A stretch of DNA of 64,000 nt, taken from positions 62,001-126,000 of the forward strand of contig JAGCGA010000004.1 of assembly GCA_017649855.1 (NCBI GenBank), given 5' to 3'. Shown here piece by piece: positions 1-8,994 of this stretch. Source of the stretch: Bacteroidales bacterium (GTDB lineage Bacteria > Bacteroidota > Bacteroidia > Bacteroidales > WCHB1-69). The translations under genes and the position numbers were made by a program. Each line of letters begins with the position of its first letter. Position 1 is the stretch's first letter. A model generated the notes under the pieces. The model did not search any database and was not told the DNA's origin. It saw only the letters and a program-made list of their open reading frames with translations.

Positions 1-537
1 CTCGGGATAGGCCTGCACAAAGGCCTTGATCTGCTCGATCGCATACTCGGTATTGGACTGGTCCAGGTAGTAGTCGGGTGAGGACTCGTAGATGGCGGAG
101 ATGCAATAGAAGAAGGCTTCGGGGGTCCGCTCGCTATTGGGATAGCGGCGCACGTAGTCGCGGAAGTGGAAAGCCGCCATGGTATAGTCCTTGTTCATGT
201 AATAGGAATGGGCGAAGAGAAAGAGGATGGTGTCGGCGCGGGGCGTGCCCAGCGAGATGGGGTACAGCTCCTCGAAGAGGCTGGCGGCAGAGAGATACTG
301 CTGCTTCTGATAGAAACGCATCGCCTTGGCATAGTTCTGCTCGAAGGTCTCAAAGGTGACCTTCTTGGTCAGCTTGTCTTGTGCCCGGTAATCGCGCTTG
401 ACCTTGCGCAGGGAGTCACGTTTGCCCCATTCCTGCTCATAATCCGGTCGTTCCAGGGCCGGACGCTCCGCGGAATAAGCATACGAAACCGTAGCTATCA
501 GCATGAATATCAATATCTTAATACTATTCTTCACCAT
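1..537 (-). CDS. bamD: BamD-like outer-membrane assembly protein (3' end outside window)
   Basis: The reading frame opens at an ATG at 537 and runs without a stop to the window edge, giving 179 residues. After a hydrophobic signal segment (about residues 5-20) come TPR-like helices with the features of BamD: a paired FYQKQQYLSAASLFEEL helix, SYYMNKDYTMAAFHFRDYV, then RYPNSERTPEAFFYC and an LDQS segment followed by AIEQIKAFVQAYP. BamD is normally a periplasm-facing lipoprotein of the Bam complex that folds outer-membrane beta-barrels. Oddly, no cysteine is present in the first 50 residues, so no lipobox is visible; cleavage after SYAYS by signal peptidase I looks more likely. A -7 promoter box lies 16 bases upstream. 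The family call is good; the C-terminal part cannot be seen. Confidence 0.85.
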   Translation of the reverse strand, partial: MVKNSIKILIFMLIATVSYAYSAERPALERPDYEQEWGKRDSLRKVKRDYRAQDKLTKKVTFETFEQNYAKAMRFYQKQQYLSAASLFEELYPISLGTPRADTILFLFAHSYYMNKDYTMAAFHFRDYVRRYPNSERTPEAFFYCISAIYESSPDYYLDQSNTEYAIEQIKAFVQAYPE

Positions 538-553
538 ACTACATACAAATGGG

Positions 554-561
554 CAAAGATA
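554..561 (-). promoter_or_regulatory. -7 box upstream of bamD
   Basis: On the minus strand the sequence reads TATCTTTG, matching the Bacteroidota sigma-ABfr -7 consensus TAnnTTTG. It lies 16 bases before the bamD ATG and only 11 bases after the stop of the nuclease gene, so bamD probably has its own promoter despite following that gene on the same strand. Confidence 0.6.
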
Positions 562-572
562 CAAAAAATTCG

Positions 573-3428
573 CTAACAGCGACAGAGATTCTTAAAATCG
601 CAATATTTGCACGATCTGTCATTTTTCTTGGGCGTGAAATCGGTGTCGGGGTCGAGGATCTCGCCGATCAGCTCGTTGAAGGCGGGCTCAAATTCCTGTA
701 GCAAGAGCTCGTCGAAGTAGTCTTGTCCGTCGCAGCTCATCTTGAAGAGGGCACCGCGGCTGCGCTTGCCGGTCATGCACTCCTTGGTGCTGATGATGCC
801 GCAGATGGGGTTGGAGACTCCCCTAGCCCGTTCGGAGGAGATGGGCCCGGCGGCGGTACGGTAGCAGAGCTCGGCATAGATGAACAGCTGCAACAGCTTG
901 TCATATTGCGGGTCCGTGAACACCTTCGCGATTTTGTCGCGGGCAATCTTCAGCTTATCCTCATCCACCGAACCGGTCTTGTAATCCAGGATCATCAGAT
1001 GGTTGTCTTTCTTCTGCAGGCGGTCGATGAAGCCCTTCAGTTGGACAGTCCCCTGCTCCTCACCGTAGGTGTAAGGATAGGTGCACTCCACCTCCTGTTC
1101 CAGCGAGAGGATCGTCACGGTTCCATCCTCAAACTCCTCTGCCGCACGCAAGGCATACGCTTTCACATGCTGACAGACCATCTCTTTGAGCAACAGATAG
1201 CGGCCCTCGTCCAGATCCTCCTTGTCAGCGCCGGTCTCGCGCATGATGACCGGCACAATCCATTGTTCATCCAACGTGTTGGCATCCCATTGCTTCAGGA
1301 AGGCATAGGGCGAGGCCGACTGCATCGCGGCGGTGAAGAGATCCTGCAAGACGGCGTGGACGATCGTCCCCAACCAGTTGCTCCTCAGCACATCATCCTT
1401 ATCCTCCTCCGCGCGGAGACGGCACAAGTCCTTGAGATAGAACTGCAACGGACAGCGGACATAGTCTTGAAGACTGGAGGTGGAGAACTTGAACTCCCGC
1501 AACTGCGCCAGGATCTCGTCATTCTTGTGGACCGCGAACTGATGGGGTGTGCTTCGCAGCTGGAAGTTGACCGATTGTTTGCTGAGCGTGATGTTGGACA
1601 GGCCCCGCTGGGCCACTTCGAACTCCAGTTGGGAGATGAAGCGACTCGGCTCCGAGACCGAGTTCCGGGAGATGTTGTCATAGAGCAGCGTGACATTCCG
1701 AGCCCGCTGCAGGAGGCGGAAAAAGTGATAGGCAGAGATCTTGTCCTTATAGATATAGTTGGGCATGTCGGCATCGGAGTATTGGTAGTTGAAGGGCAGT
1801 AGCGAGTTATATTGCACAGGACGGGGGAGCACGCCGTCGTTGACGCCCAGCATGATGACATGGTCGAAGTCGAGGGCGCGGGTCTCCAGCAGTCCCATCA
1901 CCTGAAGACCTTGCAGGGCATCGCCTTCCAGGGGGAGCGAGAGCGCCTCCAGGCTCCGGAGGATGAGGGTGCGCTGTATGGCGAAGGGCACCTCCTCTTC
2001 TTGTGTGGACTGGAAGAAGTCCTCGATCTCCTGCAGGGCCTCCAAGGCCGTCTCGACCTGGAGACGGTCATGTGCGCCAGCGGCCATCGCGTCCCTGATT
2101 TTCGACAGGTAGGCGATCAGGCGGGGGAGCAGGTCGCGGCAGCATCCATTGAAGGCGGGCATCATGGCAGTCAGGGCCTCGTCGCCCGACGCCACATAGA
2201 CCCGGGCTTTGCCCAGCAGGCTATCCCAATGTGCCTGGACAGCCTCGCGCTGCTGGGGATCTATCGGCAGCAGCGTGGCGACAAGCCTGTTACGCAAGAT
2301 ATTGGAGAGCACCGGACGATACCAGGGGATGGGTTTCTCGGCATTGGGAGCCAGCTGAAGGCTGCCATACTGATACAGGTCCAAGAGATCATACACCAGC
2401 TGGTAGGCAGGCGTCACCTTAAAGGAGACGCCCATCGTCACATTGGCATGGCGGGTGTCATAGGCTTTCAGGAAGGGCAGCAGCAGCGACTCGTCGGCGA
2501 GCACCACCACCGTATGGTTCAACGCATCCGCATCCTCACGCTGCAGCTGTTCCAGACAGTGCACGGCATATTGGACCTGACACAACTGTCCGGGCGCGCT
2601 GACCACCTGAATGGTCTTGGGCATGTCCTCATAACAGGTCTCCTTGAATGGCAGCGAGTGGCGATCCAAGGCAAGGGTCGTACACACCTCATCGAGAAAA
2701 TAGGAAGTGGAGAAGAGCGGTTTCGCCTCGAAATCACAATAGAAAGGATCGAAGTCGAAGTAAAAATGGGTGTCAAAGCGGGATTGCAGATGTTGGAGCA
2801 TCCGTTGTTCCGATATGCTCAGCACGTAGAGGCCGGCGAAAATGATGGTTTTGCAGGTCAGGCGGCCAGCATAGTCTTGGATATGCTCGGCGCAGTCGCG
2901 ATAGAGCAGACCCGGGTAGGCGATCTTCTGTTGCAGCAGCCGCTCGTTGAAGTCTTTATAGAGCTGTGTAAGAAGCATATAGAAGGAGACCGTCGCCTGT
3001 TGGCCTTGGGAGAGGCCGTCTTGCCCGATCCGGAATTCGAAGTCCTTGCTTTGGGCCACATCCTCGAGGATAGCCTCCACAGGCCGCATCTGCACCTCCA
3101 GCTCGGAGATGTCCTTGATGAACGTGTCGGCCCATCGCATGAAGTCCTCCAGCCTGTCGGAACGACTGGACATGGGCTTATAGGCATCATACAAGACCGA
3201 GAGCAACTCGATGGGCTGGGCACGGCGCAAAGGGGAGATCTTTTCGATGAAATGCTCGATGGAGAGGATTTCGGGCAGGAAGACCGGCCGGTCTGACTTC
3301 AGGCGCTGTTGGATCTCGTCCACGAGTATCTTACGGGCACGCTGGTTAGGCAGCACGATGATCGTATCGGCATGAATCCATTGGTGGGCGACACATTCGT
3401 CCACAAGTTTTGACAGGAAAGTGGACAT
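573..3428 (-). CDS. AddB-like PD-(D/E)XK nuclease with Fe-S cluster cysteines
   Basis: A 951-residue protein of the Bacteroidota AddB/RexB-like type, related to the nuclease half of helicase-nucleases that process double-strand DNA ends for recombination. The N-terminus resembles an inactivated superfamily I helicase: the segment IIVLPNQRARKIL stands where a Walker A loop would be and lacks GxGKT. The C-terminal third is a RecB-like nuclease: VRCPLQFYLKDLC, then the catalytic motif LDYKTGS (D815, K817), a QLFIYAE helix, and a terminal cysteine cluster C940, C943, C949 (also C951) that with the upstream VRC cysteine would hold a 4Fe-4S cluster. The partner AddA-like helicase is not in the window. 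It starts 11 bases after the lepA stop and may be co-transcribed with lepA. Confidence 0.8.
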   Translation of the reverse strand: MSTFLSKLVDECVAHQWIHADTIIVLPNQRARKILVDEIQQRLKSDRPVFLPEILSIEHFIEKISPLRRAQPIELLSVLYDAYKPMSSRSDRLEDFMRWADTFIKDISELEVQMRPVEAILEDVAQSKDFEFRIGQDGLSQGQQATVSFYMLLTQLYKDFNERLLQQKIAYPGLLYRDCAEHIQDYAGRLTCKTIIFAGLYVLSISEQRMLQHLQSRFDTHFYFDFDPFYCDFEAKPLFSTSYFLDEVCTTLALDRHSLPFKETCYEDMPKTIQVVSAPGQLCQVQYAVHCLEQLQREDADALNHTVVVLADESLLLPFLKAYDTRHANVTMGVSFKVTPAYQLVYDLLDLYQYGSLQLAPNAEKPIPWYRPVLSNILRNRLVATLLPIDPQQREAVQAHWDSLLGKARVYVASGDEALTAMMPAFNGCCRDLLPRLIAYLSKIRDAMAAGAHDRLQVETALEALQEIEDFFQSTQEEEVPFAIQRTLILRSLEALSLPLEGDALQGLQVMGLLETRALDFDHVIMLGVNDGVLPRPVQYNSLLPFNYQYSDADMPNYIYKDKISAYHFFRLLQRARNVTLLYDNISRNSVSEPSRFISQLEFEVAQRGLSNITLSKQSVNFQLRSTPHQFAVHKNDEILAQLREFKFSTSSLQDYVRCPLQFYLKDLCRLRAEEDKDDVLRSNWLGTIVHAVLQDLFTAAMQSASPYAFLKQWDANTLDEQWIVPVIMRETGADKEDLDEGRYLLLKEMVCQHVKAYALRAAEEFEDGTVTILSLEQEVECTYPYTYGEEQGTVQLKGFIDRLQKKDNHLMILDYKTGSVDEDKLKIARDKIAKVFTDPQYDKLLQLFIYAELCYRTAAGPISSERARGVSNPICGIISTKECMTGKRSRGALFKMSCDGQDYFDELLLQEFEPAFNELIGEILDPDTDFTPKKNDRSCKYCDFKNLCRC

Positions 3429-3439
3429 ATCTGGAAGGC

Positions 3440-5227
<1,788 letters not shown>

Positions 5228-5235
5228 AACGGCTG

Positions 5236-5243
5236 CAAAAATA
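5236..5243 (-). promoter_or_regulatory. -7 box for lepA
   Basis: The minus strand reads TATTTTTG (TAnnTTTG). Its last base is 9 positions before the lepA ATG, implying a near-leaderless mRNA. The box lies 13 bases from an oppositely oriented box, so this 60-base space is a compact divergent promoter region. Confidence 0.6.
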
Positions 5244-5255
5244 CAAAAAAAAGTG

Positions 5256-5263
5256 TACTTTTG
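5256..5263 (+). promoter_or_regulatory. -7 box for the DUF3791/DUF3990 cassette
   Basis: The plus strand reads TACTTTTG, matching TAnnTTTG, 21 bases before the ATG at 5284. It is back to back with the lepA -7 box, so repression or activation here could affect both directions. Confidence 0.55.
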
Positions 5264-5283
5264 CATGTTTCAAGAACCTAAAG

Positions 5284-5508
5284 ATGAGCAAAGGCATCAT
5301 AGATAAAATCAATTACATCGTGGCTCTCATAACGGAGTTTGCTTTGGCACATAAAATCACCACCCAAGAGGCCTATCGGTATCTTCAACAATACAAAGGT
5401 CTTGATTTTGTGGATAGTTTTTATGATGTGGAACACACCTATTCCTTTGAAAACACTGTGGAGGACTTGACTGCCTATTGCAAACGAATGGGAGGGACCT
5501 TAGCATGA
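5284..5508 (+). CDS. DUF3791-like small protein, putative antitoxin
   Basis: A 74-residue acidic protein. The central pattern, a helix ALITEFALAHKITTQEAYRYL followed by GLDFVDSFYDVEHTYSFE and a last helix, fits DUF3791, a family that is usually found next to DUF3990 proteins. No membrane segment or signal is present. It is the first of three genes joined by ATGA stop/start overlaps (here 5505-5508), so translation is probably coupled. The cassette is clearly more AT-rich than lepA and rsmI on either side, which suggests horizontal acquisition. That it neutralises the following protein is inferred from gene order, not shown. Confidence 0.7.
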   Translation: MSKGIIDKINYIVALITEFALAHKITTQEAYRYLQQYKGLDFVDSFYDVEHTYSFENTVEDLTAYCKRMGGTLA

Positions 5509-5975
5509 TTCTTTTTCACGGCACTAATGCTACCATAGAAACCATTGACCTCTCCCAAAGTCGTGTTGGTAAGGATTTTGGAATTGGTTTTTATCTAACA
5601 CCTGACAGGCAAGTGGCGCGCCGACAAGCAGAACGCAAACTCGAGCAATTCGGTGAAGGTCAAGCAAGAGTATATCAGTTTTTTCTCAACGATGATGCAC
5701 TGCAAGAGGTACACACCCTTCATTTTGAAGGATACACCCTTGATTGGGCCAGATTTGTCTTGAATAACCGTAAAAACCGAACTCGAAATCAGGCACACGA
5801 TTACGATATCGTAATTGGACCAATAGCAGATGATGTTGTTGGTTATCAAATTCGTCGTGTGGAAGAAGGTATCATTTCTGAAGAACAGTTTTTGGAAGAG
5901 ATAAAATTCCACACCATTACGACACAATTTCTTTTCGCGACCCAAAAGGCCATCGATCTATTGCAAATGATATGA
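5505..5975 (+). CDS. DUF3990 protein, putative ADP-ribosyltransferase-fold toxin
   Basis: A 156-residue protein starting at the ATG that overlaps the previous stop. It begins MILFHGT and continues to DFGIGFYLTPD; this spacing of H5 and Y30 looks like the first two elements of an H-Y-E type ADP-ribosyltransferase fold. A later HDYDIVIGPIADD segment is typical of DUF3990, and glutamates in RRVEEGIISEEQFLEEI could supply the third catalytic position. No signal peptide. The enzymatic activity and target are unknown and inferred from motif order only. It sits in the middle of a three-gene, translationally coupled cassette with low GC content, as expected for a mobile toxin-antitoxin or phage-defence unit. 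Confidence 0.7.
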   Translation: MILFHGTNATIETIDLSQSRVGKDFGIGFYLTPDRQVARRQAERKLEQFGEGQARVYQFFLNDDALQEVHTLHFEGYTLDWARFVLNNRKNRTRNQAHDYDIVIGPIADDVVGYQIRRVEEGIISEEQFLEEIKFHTITTQFLFATQKAIDLLQMI

Positions 5976-6214
5976 ACGGGAAAGAAACGTTTATGGTTGA
6001 AACATTAACTCGGGAACTAATCACGAGATTGATGGAAGAACGGGCTCTCACGATGCGCGAAGCTATGGATATTGTCTATAACTCCAAGACTTTCACCACA
6101 CTAAATAATTTGCATTCAGGATTATACTTCCAGAGTCCCGCGTATGTTTATGACATCTTGGAAGAGGAACTTAAAGTGTCAGCAGAACGAATCACCAAGG
6201 CGCCATCCATATAG
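5972..6214 (+). CDS. Small acidic protein linked to DUF3990, unknown function
   Basis: An 80-residue protein starting at the ATG that overlaps the DUF3990 stop (ATGA at 5972-5975); a second ATG seven codons later is also possible. It has two predicted helices (LTRELITRLMEERALTMREAMDIVY and a C-terminal LEEELK stretch) around a GLYFQSPAYVYDIL motif. I recall similar small proteins next to DUF3990 genes in other Bacteroidales, but no functional name. It may be a second antitoxin subunit or an adaptor; this is inference from position. The 54 bases after it hold nothing recognisable before the convergent rsmI stop. Confidence 0.65.
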   Translation: MNGKETFMVETLTRELITRLMEERALTMREAMDIVYNSKTFTTLNNLHSGLYFQSPAYVYDILEEELKVSAERITKAPSI

Positions 6215-6268
6215 ACCTAACTACAGCTACTGGCCAAAAGCCGAAGTCAAAAGTGTGAACAATAAAGA

Positions 6269-6943
6269 TTATGAAAGCTCTGCTCTGCCCAGTACGATAA
6301 CGAATTCCCCCTTCACCTCCTGTTTGGAAAAATGCTCCACGGCCTCCCGGATAGTGCCGCGGAAGGTGAACTCGTGGATCTTGGTCAGCTCTTTGGAGAT
6401 GGCGATGGATCGTTCGGGACCGAGGATCTCCTGCATCTTCTCGAGGCTCTTGAGCAGGCGATGAGGCGACTCATAGCAGACGACGGTCTCCTCCATCTCG
6501 GCGAAGCGTTTCAGGAGGGTTTCCTTACCCTTCTTGTGGGGCAGGAAGCCGTAGAAGTAGAAGCTGCTGCAGGGAAGGCCCGACTGCACGAGGGCGGGGA
6601 TGAGGGCCGTGGCGCCGGGGAGGCACTCGACGGGGATCTCTTGGCGCACGCACTCGCGGATGAGCAGGAAGCCGGGGTCGGAGATGCCTGGCGTGCCCGC
6701 ATCGCTGACCAACGCCACCGACTCGCAGTCGCGGATCTGACGCACATAGCCGTCCACCTGGGCGTGCTCGTTGAAGATATGGTAGGCCAGACAGCGTTTG
6801 TCAATCTGGTAGTGTTGCAGCAGATGCTTGGTGGTGCGGGTGTCCTCGGCCAGGATGAAATCAACCGACTTGAGCACGTTGAGGGCTCTGAGGGTGATGT
6901 CTTCCAAGTTGCCGATAGGGGTTGGGACGATATACAGTTTCAT
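6269..6943 (-). CDS. rsmI: 16S rRNA (cytidine-1402-2'-O)-methyltransferase
   Basis: A 224-residue RsmI-type tetrapyrrole-methylase fold enzyme that uses SAM to 2'-O-methylate C1402 of 16S rRNA. Diagnostic stretches are the N-terminal VPTPIGNLEDITLRAL, LAEDTRTTKHLLQHY, and the SAM-site loop SDAGTPGISDPG, followed by PGATALIPALVQSGLP. It lies downstream of tRNA-Leu and its terminator on the minus strand and is convergent with the DUF3990 cassette. It is slightly shorter at the C-terminus than the E. coli protein, as is common in Bacteroidota. Confidence 0.96.
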   Translation of the reverse strand: MKLYIVPTPIGNLEDITLRALNVLKSVDFILAEDTRTTKHLLQHYQIDKRCLAYHIFNEHAQVDGYVRQIRDCESVALVSDAGTPGISDPGFLLIRECVRQEIPVECLPGATALIPALVQSGLPCSSFYFYGFLPHKKGKETLLKRFAEMEETVVCYESPHRLLKSLEKMQEILGPERSIAISKELTKIHEFTFRGTIREAVEHFSKQEVKGEFVIVLGRAELS

Positions 6944-6959
6944 GACAGGCGGTATTCTA

Positions 6960-6995
6960 TAACAAAACGAGGAAGGCTTTGAAGACCTTCCTCGT
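6960..6995 (-). terminator. Hairpin terminator after tRNA-Leu
   Basis: A perfect 10-bp stem, ACGAGGAAGG (6967-6976) with CCTTCCTCGT (6986-6995), lies 3 bases beyond the 3' end of the tRNA gene. On the minus strand it is followed by TTTGTT, so it fits a factor-independent terminator for the tRNA transcript. Confidence 0.7.
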
Positions 6996-6998
6996 CAG

Positions 6999-7081
6999 TG
7001 CCCAGAACAAGAGTCGAACTTGCACATCCGTTCGGATACTACACCCTGAATGTAGCGCGTCTACCATTCCGCCACCTGGGC
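6999..7081 (-). tRNA. tRNA-Leu (anticodon CAG)
   Basis: The minus strand folds into a full cloverleaf. The acceptor stem pairs GCCCAGG with TCTGGGC and has an A discriminator. The anticodon stem CTACA/TGTAG holds the loop TTCAGGG, giving anticodon CAG at 7048-7046. A long variable arm (ATCCG...CGGAT) confirms a class II leucine tRNA, and the T loop has TTCGACT. No CCA is encoded. The gene starts only 8 bases after the stop codon of the queG-kdsD fusion, so it may be cut from a joint transcript. Confidence 0.95.
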
Positions 7082-7089
7082 AGGTTGTT

Positions 7090-8994
7090 TCAATAGAGTC
7101 CCTCTTTGATGAGGTCGTGGATGTGGATCACACCGAGGTATCTATTGTCAGCATCGACCACAAAAAGGTTGGTGATACTGTGGGTATTCATAAAGTTGAC
7201 GGCGTCGGCCGCCAAGGTCTCTTCGTGTATGGTCTTGGGTGATGTGGTCATCACCTCTTTGGCGGTCAGGTGCGTATAGTCTGCAGACTTCTGCAGCATT
7301 CTTCGCAAGTCACCGTCCGTGATAGCCCCTACAATCTTATCGTCCTCCAACACGGCTGTCACGCCCAAACACTTACCGGAGATTTCGAGGATGACCTCTT
7401 GGATGGAGGCATCCGGGGCAACAGCGGGTTTGTCGTTGAACTTGTAGAGGTCTTTCACCTTCATGGTCAGTCGTTTGCCGAGTGAACCACCGGGGTGGAG
7501 CTTGGCAAAGTCCTTGGGGGTGAAGCCCCTCTCCACGATGAGTGCCGTGGCCAGCGCATCGCCCATGGCCAGTTGGGCGGTGGAGCTGCTGGTCGGTGCC
7601 AGGTTGTTGGGGGTGGCCTCCTTCAGGACCGTGCAGTTGAGCACATAGTCGGCCGACTGCGCCAAGAAGGAGTTCATGTTGCCCACCATGGCAATCATCT
7701 TGTTCCCATTCTGTTTCAGAAATGGGGTCAACAGGGTAATCTCCGGCGTGTTGCCGCTTTTGGAAATACAGAGCACCACATCATGGGGCTGTATAATGCC
7801 CAGATCGCCGTGTACCGCATCTGCAGCGTGCATGAAGACTGCCGGGGTGCCGGTGGAATTCAGTGTTGCCACTATCTTCTGACCTATGATGGCACTTTTC
7901 CCGATACCCGTTACAATCAGCCGGCCCTTGGAGTTCAAGATGAGCTTCACGCTCTCCTCAAAGTCCTGGTCCAGATATTGAATCAACCGCTCCACAGCCT
8001 CCGCCTCCTCTTTCAATACCCGTCCGGCGCATTGTAATATGTTGCTTTTCTCCGTCGTCAATATTTCAAAGTTGCGAGATTTCTCTCTCTTTACTTCAAT
8101 AGCGTGATAGAATCTCGGATAGGTCCTCCGCGCTATTGCGGTCTCTCCAAAGTAGGTTTTGAACTCCTCTTTTGTCAGGTTTTCAAAGTCCCGATTTTGG
8201 AGGCGCAAAAATACAGAAGTTTTTGACATCTTCAACACTTGATGAAGATTTTTTTTATTGCGGGGGCATTTTTCCTGGCACACATCGCAGCCAAAGAGGA
8301 GCGGACTGTCGGCTAAGACACTGTCAACCACATTTTTATTCTCGACTGTCTGGTAAGCGAAGCACTTCCGTGCATCGACCCTATAGGGGGTATCCAGCGC
8401 GTGGGCGGGGCAGCTCCGGACGCAGATATCGCAGTCGCCGCAATCGGAAATTTTGGCGGAATCGTAGTGATCGGCCCGCGCGGTGGTCAGCAGGACGCCC
8501 AGCACGAAGAAGGAGCCGGACTCGTTGTGGATGAGTCCGTTTTTGCCGTAGCACCCCACCCCACTCTGGACGGCCCACTGCTTTTCGGAGATGCGGGAGC
8601 TATCCACTGTGATGCGGCATTGGGCGCCGGGGCACTCCTGTTGCACGAAGTCGGCCAGCGGCTGCAGCTGCCGTCTCACCGCCTGGTGATAGTCCTCCAC
8701 CCACGTATAGCGGGCAGTGCGATACTGGTCGCTGGCAGGTCGCGCATCGGTAAGGTAACTCCAAGTGACGACCACCACGCTGCGACAGCCTTCCAGCAAG
8801 GATTCCGGATTAAAGCGCTGATCAACTTCCCGTTCCAGAAAGTGCATGTCAGCCTGATAGCCCTCTGCCAACGCTTGCTCAAAGAGACCCTGCTGTTCGC
8901 GCAGGGCGTGTGCCGGTGCGATGCCGCACTGCATGAAGCCCAGCTCCAACGCCTTGGCTTTCAACCGGTCAGCCCGCAACGTCTCCATCGGCAT
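7090..8994 (-). CDS. Fusion: epoxyqueuosine reductase (QueG) + arabinose-5-phosphate isomerase (KdsD)
   Basis: A single 634-residue frame with two complete enzymes. Residues 1-300 are QueG, the cobalamin and Fe-S enzyme that makes the last step of queuosine in tRNA: the catalytic Asp is in ITVDSSR (D131), GKNGLI follows, and two 4Fe-4S sets are present (C185, C188, C191, C195; C211, C236, C239, C243). Residues 316-634 are KdsD, which makes arabinose 5-phosphate for KDO and LPS: a SIS domain with GIGKSAIIGQK, HGDLGI and SKSGNTPE, then KLHPGGSLGKRL and two CBS domains. No ATG lies between them; a TTG at 8061 (residue 312) could start a separate 323-residue KdsD. The ATG shares one base with the stop of the upstream DUF4292 gene (TGATG), so translation is coupled. 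Confidence 0.9.
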   Translation of the reverse strand: MPMETLRADRLKAKALELGFMQCGIAPAHALREQQGLFEQALAEGYQADMHFLEREVDQRFNPESLLEGCRSVVVVTWSYLTDARPASDQYRTARYTWVEDYHQAVRRQLQPLADFVQQECPGAQCRITVDSSRISEKQWAVQSGVGCYGKNGLIHNESGSFFVLGVLLTTARADHYDSAKISDCGDCDICVRSCPAHALDTPYRVDARKCFAYQTVENKNVVDSVLADSPLLFGCDVCQEKCPRNKKNLHQVLKMSKTSVFLRLQNRDFENLTKEEFKTYFGETAIARRTYPRFYHAIEVKREKSRNFEILTTEKSNILQCAGRVLKEEAEAVERLIQYLDQDFEESVKLILNSKGRLIVTGIGKSAIIGQKIVATLNSTGTPAVFMHAADAVHGDLGIIQPHDVVLCISKSGNTPEITLLTPFLKQNGNKMIAMVGNMNSFLAQSADYVLNCTVLKEATPNNLAPTSSSTAQLAMGDALATALIVERGFTPKDFAKLHPGGSLGKRLTMKVKDLYKFNDKPAVAPDASIQEVILEISGKCLGVTAVLEDDKIVGAITDGDLRRMLQKSADYTHLTAKEVMTTSPKTIHEETLAADAVNFMNTHSITNLFVVDADNRYLGVIHIHDLIKEGLY

